A DNA stretch of 64,000 nt, taken from Wolbachia endosymbiont (group A) of Rhinocyllus conicus. GTDB taxonomy: Bacteria > Pseudomonadota > Alphaproteobacteria > Rickettsiales > Anaplasmataceae. Made by a program: the position numbers and the translations under genes. Positions 7,798 to 16,246 of the stretch are shown in pieces (position 1 is the stretch's first letter; every line of letters starts with the position of its first letter). The stretch spans positions 1,612,001-1,676,000 of the forward strand of contig NZ_OX366349.1 in assembly GCF_947250775.1 (NCBI RefSeq). Reading direction: 5' to 3'. The notes beneath the pieces are model-generated. The model did no database searches, was not told where the DNA came from, and saw nothing but the letters and a program-made list of their open reading frames with translations.

Positions 7798-8970
7798 TTA
7801 CCTATCAATCTCACCAAAAACTATATCGAGTGAGCCAATAATTGCTGCAACGTCGGCAAGCATGTGTCCTTTTGCCATAAAATCCAAAGCTTGTAAATGT
7901 GCAAAGCCAGGTGCTCTTATTCGGCATCTATAAGGTCTATTGGTACCATCTGAAACTATATACACTCCAAACTCACCTTTTGGTGCCTCAACAGCTGTGT
8001 AAGCTTCACCTTTTGGTACGTGATATCCTTCTGAGTAAAGTTTAAAATGGTGAATCAGAGCTTCCATAGATTTTTTCATCTCTGCTCTTGGCGGTGGAGA
8101 AATTTTTCTATCTTCAGTTTTTATTGGGCCTCCAGGCATTTTCTCTATACACTGCTTCACCAAGCTAACAGACTGCCTAATCTCTGCCATTCTAACTAGA
8201 TAACGGTCATAACAATCGCCATTTTGGCCAATAGGTATATCAAAATCTAGCTGATCATATATTTCATATGGCTGGCTTTTTCGCAAATCCCAAGCAAGCC
8301 CAGCAGCACGCAGCATTGGTCCACTAAAGCCCCAGTCAAGTGCCTGTTTAATTGATATTTCACTGATTCCTACAGTGCGTTGCTTCCATATCCTATTTTC
8401 TGTTAAAAGTTCATCAACATCGTCTATATACTTTGGAAATTGCTCTATAAACTTTGCAATATCCTCAATCAAGCCTTCTGGAACATCTGCTGCAACTCCA
8501 CCTGGTCTGATGTAAGCTGCGTGAAACCTTGCGCCTGAAGCTCTTTCGTAAAATTCCAGTATTTTTTCTCTTTCTTCAAAGAGCCATAAAAGAGGGGTCA
8601 TTGCTCCAACATCAAGCGCTTGAGAAGAAACGTTCAGTAAATGATTTAGTATTCTCGTCAGTTCACAGAACAAGACACGTAAATACTTTGCCCTAATTGG
8701 AATTTCGCATTGCAACAATTCCTCTACACATAGTGAATACGCATGCTCTTGTGACATTGGTGACACATAGTCAAGGCGATCAAAATAAGGCAAAGCTTGA
8801 AGATACGTTTTATGTTCTATTAATTTTTCAGTACCACGATGCAAAAGCCCAATATGAGGATCAGCTCTCTCAACCACTTCGCCGTCCATCTCTAAAACAA
8901 GGCGCAACACTCCATGTGCAGCTGGGTGCTGAGGGCCAAAATTTAACATCATTGTCTTTAGATCGGGCAT
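7798..8970 (-). CDS. nuoD: NADH-quinone oxidoreductase subunit D
   Basis: The 49-kDa subunit of respiratory complex I, lining the quinone site in the peripheral arm. At 390 residues it has normal length. The N-terminus carries the family signature LNFGPQHPAAHGVLRLVLEM, with the quinone-site His residues in HPAAH; EMDGEVV, HIGLLHRGTEKL and the C-terminal DIVFGEIDR are all typical. It stands alone here, away from other nuo genes, which fits the scattered complex I genes of Wolbachia. Translation starts at ATG 8970 and ends in a tail-to-tail arrangement with recJ. Confidence 0.97.
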   Translation of the reverse strand: MPDLKTMMLNFGPQHPAAHGVLRLVLEMDGEVVERADPHIGLLHRGTEKLIEHKTYLQALPYFDRLDYVSPMSQEHAYSLCVEELLQCEIPIRAKYLRVLFCELTRILNHLLNVSSQALDVGAMTPLLWLFEEREKILEFYERASGARFHAAYIRPGGVAADVPEGLIEDIAKFIEQFPKYIDDVDELLTENRIWKQRTVGISEISIKQALDWGFSGPMLRAAGLAWDLRKSQPYEIYDQLDFDIPIGQNGDCYDRYLVRMAEIRQSVSLVKQCIEKMPGGPIKTEDRKISPPPRAEMKKSMEALIHHFKLYSEGYHVPKGEAYTAVEAPKGEFGVYIVSDGTNRPYRCRIRAPGFAHLQALDFMAKGHMLADVAAIIGSLDIVFGEIDR

Positions 8971-9188
8971 GTCCAGTAGTTTAAGATATTAAAATTGTAT
9001 AGGCTAAAGTGCGCTCAAAGTCAATAGACTTCTTGCATAGGCTACAACTGTCATTCAATAGAAACAAAAACTTTTACAATGCTAATAAGTGTTGGTAAAA
9101 CTAAGTCACTTTAGCTATAGAATGACAAAAAAGGTTTGCATTAGCCAAATTTTTAGTTGAGGTAGCATAAGAGGTTAAAGGAAAAGCT

Positions 9189-9218
9189 TTGTGTTAATGG
9201 ATTCATTTCAGGTATAAT
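9189..9218 (+). promoter_or_regulatory. Probable sigma-70 promoter for argD
   Basis: TTGTGT at 9189-9194 and TATAAT at 9213-9218 are separated by 18 bases and lie 27 bases before the argD start. The -10 box is perfect. Around it, 8971-9188 shows no gene. Confidence 0.55.
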
Positions 9219-9244
9219 ACAGATAATACCACAATACTTATAAA

Positions 9245-10423
9245 ATGGATCATGTTGTTAATGCGTACAATAGACTTGACACTCCTATAGTTAGGGGAGA
9301 AGGGGCATATCTTTTTGACAAAGATGGTAAAAAATATTTAGATTTTGCTGCAGGTATTTCTACAACTTCTTTAGGGCATTGTCATCCATACATTACAGAC
9401 AAACTGAAAGAGCAATTGAGCTCACTATGGCACTGCTCTAACATTTTCACTATTCCCGAGCAAGAAAGGCTTGCTGACCGTTTAACAACCCTTACTTTTG
9501 CAGATAAAGTTTTTTTCTGCTCAAGTGGGCTTGAAGCAACAGAAGCTGCAATTAAGTTTATTCGTCGTTACTTTTATTCAAAAAGGCAAGCAAAACGTAA
9601 TCGTATTGTTACAATTGAAGGAGGGTTTCATGGCCGCAGTATTGCTGCAATTTCTGCTGGAGGCAATGAAAAATCACGCGAAGGTTTTGCTCCGCTCCTT
9701 TCTGGTTTTGATAAAGTGCCAAGAAATGACATTAAAGCTTTGGAGAAAAAAATCAGCGATGAAACAGCTGCTGTGTTTTTAGAGCCCATACAAAGCGAAG
9801 GCGGAGTATATCCACTAGACGTAGAATATCTTCAAAAAGTAAGGAAAATAACAAAAGCTCAAGGGATAATTTTGTGCTTTGATGAAGTGCAATGCGGATA
9901 TGGACGCATCGGTTCTTTATTTTATTATCAAAATGTCGGCATTGAACCTGATATGCTAACCTGTGCAAAAGCTATGGGTAACGGTTTTCCTCTAGCTGCA
10001 TGTTTAGTAAAAGATTACATAGCAGAAGCAATCACTCCAGGAACTCATGGATCAACCTATGGTGGCAATCCACTTGCCATGACTGTTGGTAATGCAGTGC
10101 TCGATATAATGCTAAAAGAAGGCTTTTTTGATCATGTTAAGAGAATTAGTAAATATTTAAAAGAAAAGCTGTTGCCTTTAGCTAAAGAATTTCCTGAGAT
10201 GATTTCAGAAGTTCGTGGAGAAGGGTTACTAATGGGAATAGAACTAGCAACTCCTGTAGCTGATAAAGTTATTAGTCGATCTCTTGATAAAGGTTTAATA
10301 ATAACTAGGGTTTCAAACAACAAAGTAGTAAGGATAACCCCACCACTTATCATTGAGGATGAGCATGTGAATGCGGCGTGTAATATGCTTTATGATTTAT
10401 TTTTTAAGATTAAAGATATATAA
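9245..10423 (+). CDS. argD: Acetylornithine/succinyldiaminopimelate aminotransferase family protein
   Basis: A class III PLP-dependent aminotransferase of 392 residues. It shows GAYLFDKDGKKYLDFAAG at the N-terminus, FCSSGLEATEAA (phosphate binding), LCFDEVQCGYGR with the PLP-contacting Asp, and CAKAMGNGFP with the Schiff-base Lys near residue 245, then THGSTYGGNPLA. ArgD enzymes often also act on succinyl-diaminopimelate; because arginine synthesis is generally lacking in Wolbachia while diaminopimelate synthesis is kept, the DapC role is more likely, an inference supported by lysC in the same window. It heads a co-directional run with the CorC-like, gapR-like, ubiX and folD genes. Confidence 0.9.
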   Translation: MDHVVNAYNRLDTPIVRGEGAYLFDKDGKKYLDFAAGISTTSLGHCHPYITDKLKEQLSSLWHCSNIFTIPEQERLADRLTTLTFADKVFFCSSGLEATEAAIKFIRRYFYSKRQAKRNRIVTIEGGFHGRSIAAISAGGNEKSREGFAPLLSGFDKVPRNDIKALEKKISDETAAVFLEPIQSEGGVYPLDVEYLQKVRKITKAQGIILCFDEVQCGYGRIGSLFYYQNVGIEPDMLTCAKAMGNGFPLAACLVKDYIAEAITPGTHGSTYGGNPLAMTVGNAVLDIMLKEGFFDHVKRISKYLKEKLLPLAKEFPEMISEVRGEGLLMGIELATPVADKVISRSLDKGLIITRVSNNKVVRITPPLIIEDEHVNAACNMLYDLFFKIKDI

Positions 10424-10511
10424 AATTCGGCAATATAAATTCAGGCTTGCAAATACCTCTCATAACATGTAAAATTAATTTTATTTTTTATCACAATAAC
10501 ATCGTACTTTA

Positions 10512-11795
10512 ATGGATTGGTTATTGGTCTTAGTATCATCAGCAATTTTTATTTTGTTAATTTTATCGTTTTTGTTCTCAGGAGCAGAAATAGGCTTAAC
10601 CTCAATTAGCCGTTCTCGAGTTAATAAGCTAAAGCTAGACGGTAACAAAAGAGCCAGGATAATAGACCGCTTATTAAATAAGAAAGAATTGACAATAGGA
10701 ACGGTATTGCTCGGCAATACAATTATTAATATTACTTGCTCTGCTTTATTTACAGCAATATTTATCAATCTTTTTGGAAATGAGGGCATTCTCCTATCAA
10801 CAATTATAATGACATTTTGTATTTTATTATTCTGCGAAGTTCTACCAAAAACTTATGCTATTCAAAATCCTGAAAAATTTGCATCATTTTCTGCTTATTT
10901 TGTATTGTTTTTTGTAAAGATTTTTTCTCCATTGACGCTAGGTATTCAATTTATTGTTAACCTCATCCTGAAATTATGTGGGCTGCATAAAGATAAGGAA
11001 GTAATATCTGCAGCGGATGCAATGCGTAATATGATTACTCTTCACCGCAGTGAAGGAACTATGTTACAACAGGATTTAGATATGCTAAGCAGCATACTTG
11101 ATTTGGCTGAGACAGAAATATCACAAATTATGACCCATAGAAGAAATTTATTTTCTCTTGATATAAATCGAAGTAAAGAAGAGTTAATAAGGGAAATTTT
11201 AACTAGCAGTCATAGTAGGATACCTTTATGGCAAAAAGAACCAGATGATATTATCGGTGTAATTCACGTGAAGGGTCTAATAAATGCCTTGCGTGAAAAG
11301 AATAATAAAGCGGAAGAAGTTGACATTACCCAAGTTATGTCAAAGCCTTGGTTTATACCAGAAAGTACACCGCTCAGCGTGCAACTTCATAACTTCCGTA
11401 AGAACAGGAAACACCTTGCATTTGTTATTGATGAGTATGGAGCACTGCAGGGAATTGTAACTCTTGAGGACATACTGGAAGAAATAGTTGGAGAAATTTC
11501 GGATGAACATGATTTGATCACGGAGAATTTCATAAAGAAAATATCTGACAATATGTATCACATAGAAGGAAAATCTACTATTAGGGACATTAACAGGCAG
11601 TTACACTGGAATCTCCCTGATGAAGAAGCTACAACTCTAGCAGGTATGATTGTGAATGAAATAGAGCGCATTCCTGACGAAGGCGAGGAGTTTTCCATGT
11701 ATGGTTTTCGCTTTAAGATTTTAAAAAAAGATAAAAATATTATTACTGTTGTTGAAGTGCAAGTAAAAACTGGTAATACTAGTAGCAGCAATTAA
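10512..11795 (+). CDS. HlyC/CorC (CNNM-CBS) family membrane protein
   Basis: A 427-residue protein with an N-terminal DUF21/CNNM membrane domain (hydrophobic segments at about residues 5-25, 60-85, 90-110 and 130-150), a CBS pair around 185-330 (SRIPLWQKEPDDIIGVIHVKG and LAFVIDEYGALQGIVTLEDILEEIVGEI), and a C-terminal CorC_HlyC domain of about 80 residues (LAGMIVNEIERIPDEGEEF). Such proteins act in Mg2+/Co2+ efflux or resistance; naming them haemolysins is historical. The next gene begins 13 bases downstream, suggesting cotranscription. Confidence 0.88.
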   Translation: MDWLLVLVSSAIFILLILSFLFSGAEIGLTSISRSRVNKLKLDGNKRARIIDRLLNKKELTIGTVLLGNTIINITCSALFTAIFINLFGNEGILLSTIIMTFCILLFCEVLPKTYAIQNPEKFASFSAYFVLFFVKIFSPLTLGIQFIVNLILKLCGLHKDKEVISAADAMRNMITLHRSEGTMLQQDLDMLSSILDLAETEISQIMTHRRNLFSLDINRSKEELIREILTSSHSRIPLWQKEPDDIIGVIHVKGLINALREKNNKAEEVDITQVMSKPWFIPESTPLSVQLHNFRKNRKHLAFVIDEYGALQGIVTLEDILEEIVGEISDEHDLITENFIKKISDNMYHIEGKSTIRDINRQLHWNLPDEEATTLAGMIVNEIERIPDEGEEFSMYGFRFKILKKDKNIITVVEVQVKTGNTSSSN

Positions 11796-11808
11796 TTAGT
11801 GGAGTTTC

Positions 11809-12075
11809 ATGGAAGATACAGTAAAAATAACGGCTGAAGAGTTGAAGGGTTACATAGAGAGAATCGAAAAACTTGAACAAGAAAAGAGGGATGTGCAAGA
11901 TCACATTCGTGATGTATATGTAAAAGCCGCAGATGAAGGTTGGGATATAAAAGTGATGAAACAAATTATTAGGCTGAGGAAGATGGATGATGATGACAGA
12001 GAGGAACAGGAAATATTGCTTGATACCTATAAACGTGCATTGGGAATGAGCTACGAAGAAGAGTTAAGTGAATAG
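11809..12075 (+). CDS. DUF2312 family, GapR-like nucleoid-associated protein
   Basis: An 88-residue protein with the family pattern: long N-terminal coiled coil (ELKGYIERIEKLEQEKRDVQDHI), then DVYVKAADEGWDIKVMKQIIRLRKMD and DTYKRALG. The alphaproteobacterial homologue GapR encircles overtwisted DNA ahead of replication and transcription forks and assists topoisomerases; the same role is likely but not shown. It is highly charged, begins 13 bases after the CorC-like gene, and overlaps the start of ubiX by 8 bases, so the three are probably translated from one message. Confidence 0.88.
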   Translation: MEDTVKITAEELKGYIERIEKLEQEKRDVQDHIRDVYVKAADEGWDIKVMKQIIRLRKMDDDDREEQEILLDTYKRALGMSYEEELSE

Positions 12076-12733
12076 CAGAATTGTAATTGGAATAAGTGGA
12101 GCATCTGGTTCTATTTACGGTGTACGTATTTTAGAGGCGTTAAGAAATATTAATAGATCTCTTATCCCTGTCATCCGAGTGGCTGACACTGGGATCCAGG
12201 GAAAAGGAAATATAGATTCCAGCGTCACGCGCTGCAAATTTGGTTATGAAACTCATTTAGTGATAAGTCGTGCTGGAAAAATAACTCTAGCTCATGAGAT
12301 TAAAGAAAAACTTGAAGATATTACATCACTTGCAGATTTTTACTATTCTGAAGAAAAAATAGGAGAAAAAATAGCAAGTGGCTCATTTAAAACCTCAGGA
12401 ATGATTGTAGCACCATGCTCTATGAAGACAATGTCTGAAATTGCATCAGGTGTTACTTCCAATCTATTGACAAGGGCTGCAGATGTAACGCTAAAAGAAA
12501 GAAGAAAATTAATTCTTATGGTGCGAGAGTCACCACTACATCTTGGGCATTTACAAAATATGTTAAAATTAACGGAGATGGGAGCAATAATTGCTCCACC
12601 AGTGCCTGCTTTCTATATTAAACCAAAATCGTTGGATGATATTATTAATCATTCTGTTGGCAAAGTATTGGATTTATTTGATATCAAATTACCTGACTTT
12701 AAGGAGTGGCAAGGAAGTGACAATTATTATTGA
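12068..12733 (+). CDS. ubiX: Flavin prenyltransferase UbiX with in-frame palindromic insert
   Basis: UbiX makes prenylated FMN, the cofactor of the decarboxylase UbiD in ubiquinone synthesis. GISGASGSIYG at the N-terminus is the FMN-binding motif; IVAPCSMKTMSEIASG and VRESPLHLGHLQNMLKL are also diagnostic. The GTG at 12068 overlaps the previous gene and is the only start that keeps the first motif. The protein is 221 residues, about 29 longer than usual, because a repeat lies in frame between LEALRNI and GYETHLVIS (see 12154-12240). The start of folD overlaps its 3' end by 17 bases. Confidence 0.92.
   Translation: MNSRIVIGISGASGSIYGVRILEALRNINRSLIPVIRVADTGIQGKGNIDSSVTRCKFGYETHLVISRAGKITLAHEIKEKLEDITSLADFYYSEEKIGEKIASGSFKTSGMIVAPCSMKTMSEIASGVTSNLLTRAADVTLKERRKLILMVRESPLHLGHLQNMLKLTEMGAIIAPPVPAFYIKPKSLDDIINHSVGKVLDLFDIKLPDFKEWQGSDNYY
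12154..12240 (+). repeat. Palindromic element inserted in frame within ubiX
   Basis: About 87 bases containing 'tgtcatccgagtggctgac' and 'gattccagcgtcacgcgctg', the same modules as intergenic palindromes and as the insert in carB. It adds about 29 codons (roughly NRSLIPVIRVADTGIQGKGN onward) without breaking the frame. Comparable in-frame palindromic elements are known from Rickettsia and Wolbachia. Confidence 0.8.
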
Positions 12734-13595
12734 TGGTAAAAAAATAGCAAACGACCTATGTGAGAGGCTATCACAAAAAATTGATATTTTAAAGAGAGAG
12801 CATAATATTTTTCCTTGCCTGAAAGTAATTCTCGTGGGCAGCAATCCAGCAAGTCAGGTTTATGTTCGCAACAAACAGAAAAAAGCAGAGTCAATAGGCA
12901 TAAGTTCTGAGACCATTGTTTTACCTAATAATATTTCAGAAGATGAATTGATTGAAAAAATCAATGAGTTAAATGAAGATCCATCTGTGCATGGCATTTT
13001 AGTGCAGTTGCCTTTACCAAATCACATTGGTGCAAGCAGAGTCATTAATTCAGTAAGTGTGGAAAAAGATGTAGATGGCTTCCATGATGAAAACGTTGGC
13101 AAATTAGTTAAAGGTGAAAAAAACTGCCTTATACCTTGCACTCCTAAAGGTTCTTTGCATTTAATTAAATCAATTGAAGAGAACCTTTCCGGTAAAAACG
13201 CAGTGGTGATTGGTAGGTCAAATATCGTGGGTAAACCAATGTTTCACCTGCTATTGCAAGAAAACTGCACTGTTACCATCTTGCATTCACAAAGCAAGGA
13301 TTTAGCTGAATATTGCTCTAAAGCGGATATAGTAGTTGCAGCAGTCGGAAAGCCAAATTTTGTTCAAGCAGACTGGATAAAGAAAGGTGCAATAGTGATC
13401 GATGTTGGCATAAATAGCGTTAACGTAGGAAAGCTTGTAGGTGATGTTGACTTCGAGGGAATAAAAGGGAAAGCCAAAGCTATTACTCCAGTACCCGGGG
13501 GCGTTGGCCCAATGACCATTGCATTTCTAATGATGAACACTGCCATTGCTGCTTGCTTACAGAAGGGAGTTGATGCTTCTAATTTCATTAGTTGA
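12717..13595 (+). CDS. folD: Bifunctional methylenetetrahydrofolate dehydrogenase/cyclohydrolase
   Basis: FolD interconverts methylene-, methenyl- and formyl-tetrahydrofolate using NADP. The 292 residues include the family landmarks: VGSNPASQVYVRNKQKKAE with the catalytic Lys near residue 55, VHGILVQLPLP, KDVDGFH, the NADP-binding VIGRSNIVGKPM, and TPVPGGVGPMT near the C-terminus. The start GTG 12717 (VTIIIDGKKIA) is chosen by family alignment and has AAGGAG at 12701-12706; a longer frame from 12591 would add residues shared with ubiX in another frame. The 17-base overlap with ubiX implies coupled translation. Confidence 0.93.
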   Translation: MTIIIDGKKIANDLCERLSQKIDILKREHNIFPCLKVILVGSNPASQVYVRNKQKKAESIGISSETIVLPNNISEDELIEKINELNEDPSVHGILVQLPLPNHIGASRVINSVSVEKDVDGFHDENVGKLVKGEKNCLIPCTPKGSLHLIKSIEENLSGKNAVVIGRSNIVGKPMFHLLLQENCTVTILHSQSKDLAEYCSKADIVVAAVGKPNFVQADWIKKGAIVIDVGINSVNVGKLVGDVDFEGIKGKAKAITPVPGGVGPMTIAFLMMNTAIAACLQKGVDASNFIS

Positions 13596-13726
13596 GGTAT
13601 GAAGAGGAAAGCTATATGAAGATAGACATCTCACAATTAATAAAAAATTGAGATTTTTGAAATTCCTCAGTAGTCAAATTTATTAAATATTTAGGATCAT
13701 CATCTATTCTTTTTTCTCTACAAGTA

Positions 13727-14335
13727 TAGTATTTTCAAAAGCGAATGATAAACGTCTAAAATGGTATTACCAACTAAAAGGTGTAAGTCTGTACATTGAT
13801 GCATTAGAGGTCTGAGGCGACTTTTGATGATGTGCCAACAATGCTCTATCGGATTTAGATCAGGTGAATATGTTGGAAGATAAAGCAAATGACAGCCAAA
13901 AGACTCTATTAATGACTTTGTTTTGGGAGTTTTATGGAATGTAGCATTATCCATAACTATGGTTGTATTACGCTGCAATTGTGGTTCGCTCTAACCATAC
14001 ATTAAATACATCTTTATTACACCCTCCTGTGAAGGTCATTGGTGCAATAAACTTCTTTTTAATCCATCCACCTATTATACTCACTCTTTCCCACTTTTTT
14101 CCTGGAACATCAGCATATATTTTTTCTCCTCTTGGAGCTCATGCATATTCTCGGTATAGTCTATTATCAACTCCTGCTTCATCTATATATAAAATGCTAC
14201 AGTGGTCTATTTTTGAGACTTTATCGATAAATTGCTGCCTATCTTCTTGATTGCGCTCTTGATAGAATGTGACTTTTTTTAAGGTTATTTTTAGCTGTTT
14301 TAACCTATACCAAATTGCACTTATTCCAAAGCCAT
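13727..14335 (-). pseudogene. IS630-family transposase, 5'-truncated copy
   Basis: The left end (TAGTATTTTCAAAAGCGAAT, preceded by the TA target) matches the right end of the fuller copy at 36593-37502 in reverse. Coding remnants are IDEAGVDNRLYREYA, then a stop, then VMDNATFHKTPKTKS (second catalytic Asp) and PDLNPIEHCW (Glu region). The element stops near 14335 inside the sequence for FGISAIW, so its 5' part with the first domain is gone. An apparent 86-residue ORF here is only the 3' fragment. It sits between folD and the esterase gene, both on the other strand. Confidence 0.85.
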
Positions 14336-14494
14336 TTTATACCTTTTTATCCCTTCTGAGGTAACCTTTTTTCAGTTAGCTATAGGTATAAAATAATGGA
14401 GTATGTCTCTCCATCATTCAACAGCAATCACAGTATGTTTTTACAAATTTGAAAATTAGTGTTAAATAAAAATATAAATGCAAAAGGAAAAGAA

Positions 14495-15139
14495 ATGATT
14501 GAACTTAAAGGCCAAGAAATTTGTGCAGGCGGAAATAAGAAAAATTTGATTATTTTTTTACATGGTTGGGGCTCAAGTGGCGATAATTTCATTCACCTTG
14601 CTAAAGTTATGAGCAAGTTTTTACCCGAGTCATATTTTGTAGCACCCAATGCTCCGTTTGAAAGAGAAATAGGTGATGGTTATCAGTGGTTCAGCTTGGA
14701 AGATCCTAGTGAGGAAGCGCTATATAATGGAGTAAAAAATGCTACATCAATTGTAAATCATTTCATTGATACAAAATTAAAGGAGCTTAATTTAAAAGAT
14801 ACGCAACTTTCTTTGGTTGGATTTTCTCAAGGAGCAATGCTTGCAATACATACAGCTCTCACCCGCTCTCAATCCTGTGCATCAGTTGTTGCATACTCTG
14901 GTAGGTTTCTTTCACCTTCAAAAACTGCACCAGAGATCAAGTCAAAACCTAACATATGTGTTATCCATGGTGATGCTGACGACGTGGTACCTTTTTCGTC
15001 CCTCGACTTAGCGGTTAAAGCTTTGAAAGAAAATGGAATAAATGTTGAAGGGCACCCAATTCATGCATTAGGGCATATTATTAATGAAGAGGGGATAAAA
15101 TTAGGAGTAGAATTTATCAAGAAGAATTTTAAAAATTAA
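14495..15139 (+). CDS. Alpha/beta hydrolase, carboxylesterase/phospholipase family
   Basis: A serine hydrolase of 214 residues related to bacterial carboxylesterases of the YpfH type. IIFLHGWGSSGDNF forms the oxyanion-hole region, SLVGFSQGAMLA is the nucleophile elbow (GFSQG, Ser near residue 113), CVIHGDADDVVPF gives the Asp, and ALGHIINEEG gives the His. ATG 14495 is preferred to an upstream start at 14459 because AAAAGGAAA lies just before it. No signal peptide is visible, so it should be cytoplasmic; the substrate is unknown. The epimerase gene follows after 5 bases, suggesting one operon. Confidence 0.85.
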   Translation: MIELKGQEICAGGNKKNLIIFLHGWGSSGDNFIHLAKVMSKFLPESYFVAPNAPFEREIGDGYQWFSLEDPSEEALYNGVKNATSIVNHFIDTKLKELNLKDTQLSLVGFSQGAMLAIHTALTRSQSCASVVAYSGRFLSPSKTAPEIKSKPNICVIHGDADDVVPFSSLDLAVKALKENGINVEGHPIHALGHIINEEGIKLGVEFIKKNFKN

Positions 15140-15144
15140 TTTTC

Positions 15145-15960
15145 ATGCACTTGTTTTGCTTTGGTTATGGATATGTGGCTAAATTTTTATCGAAAAAACT
15201 GCTGAACTTAGGTTGGAAAGTCAGTGGCACATCAAGAAGTAAAAATATACAAAATGTAATCCTCTTTAATTATGAGAAAGTTAGTCAAGATCTGCTTAAA
15301 AGCGCAACGCACGTTTTAATTTCTATTCCTCCAGATGGTGATGATGTTATGGAGAGATATGGTGATTGCCTGCAAAATGTTAAATGGTTTAGTTATTTGT
15401 CTGCAACTAGCGTTTATGGTGATTACTCTGGTAATTGGGTGAATGAGGAATCTGAAACAAAACCTATAGAAATCAGAGGAGAAAAGCGCCTTAGATCTGA
15501 AAAGAAGTGGCTGAATAGCAAACTGCCTGTACATATTTTTCGTTTAGCTGGAATATACGGTCCTGGTAGGAACGTGTTAATTGACTTGCAGCTTGGCAAA
15601 GCAAAAAATGTGAAAAAAGAAGGGCATTTTTTTTCTCGTATTCACGTTGAAGATATATCGAACATTCTATTTTCTTCCATGCAAAACATAAAACCTGGTG
15701 AAGTATACAATTGTGCAGATGATTTACCCACTACACAATCTGAAGTGATAATGTATGCAGCCAAACTTCTCAATGTTAGTCCTCCAGAGCCAATTGAGGT
15801 TTCTTCCTTACCAGATTATGCACAGAGTTTTTATTTAGGGTCAAAAAAAGTAAGTAATGTTAAAATTAAAAAAGATCTTAATGTCTCTCTAATTTATCCT
15901 AACTATAAGGTGGGATTAGAGAGTTTGCATGTAAAAAAAACTGAAATCACATTAGAATGA
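15145..15960 (+). CDS. NAD-dependent epimerase/dehydratase (SDR) family protein
   Basis: A 271-residue extended-SDR-like protein. The N-terminus FCFGYGYVAKFLSKKL is a Rossmann nucleotide-binding motif of the GxGxxA type, followed by TSRSK after the second strand. SYLSATSVYGDYSGNWV carries the Ser and Tyr of the active site, although the Lys of the usual YxxxK is not placed normally. RLAGIYGPGRN and FSRIHVEDI are typical of the YeeZ-like branch. The substrate is unknown. It follows the esterase gene by 5 bases. Confidence 0.8.
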   Translation: MHLFCFGYGYVAKFLSKKLLNLGWKVSGTSRSKNIQNVILFNYEKVSQDLLKSATHVLISIPPDGDDVMERYGDCLQNVKWFSYLSATSVYGDYSGNWVNEESETKPIEIRGEKRLRSEKKWLNSKLPVHIFRLAGIYGPGRNVLIDLQLGKAKNVKKEGHFFSRIHVEDISNILFSSMQNIKPGEVYNCADDLPTTQSEVIMYAAKLLNVSPPEPIEVSSLPDYAQSFYLGSKKVSNVKIKKDLNVSLIYPNYKVGLESLHVKKTEITLE

Positions 15961-16246
15961 AGTAGATAGACCTATTGTTTAGTTGTATCCGTTCAGCAAA
16001 GTGGCAAAATAGGTAGGCGAGATAAACCAAAAAATCAAGAAAAAAGTAAGTTTACAACAAATGGTCAGTGCTTGACACTGGAATCCAGCCTTTCCATAAT
16101 CATCAAAAACATTGTATTTTAACGTAAAACAGCTATTTTTATGCTCACCAACTTAATAAAATTCCTGGATCCAAGTAGTCAAGGCACTGGGATGACAAAG
16201 GAGAGCAGTGTCAAGCACTGATCACTTTTGCTTCAATATTTGCACA
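15961..16246. repeat. Intergenic region with palindromic repeat fragments
   Basis: Contains 'cagtgcttgacactggaatcc' (from about 16064) and 'aagtagtcaaggcactgggatgac' (about 16173-16196), arms of the common palindrome family separated by about 90 bases. No gene is seen. Confidence 0.5.

Noticed and set aside
13613..13720. Minus-strand frame reading CREKRIDDDPKYLINLTTEE, possible gene tail
   Set aside because: Short, without a start, cut by the IS630 relic, and no continuation is seen on the other side.
13963..14250. 95-residue plus-strand ORF across the IS630 relic (also antisense at 36979-37266)
   Set aside because: It is antisense to the degraded IS630 transposase and occurs in both copies only because the IS is repeated.
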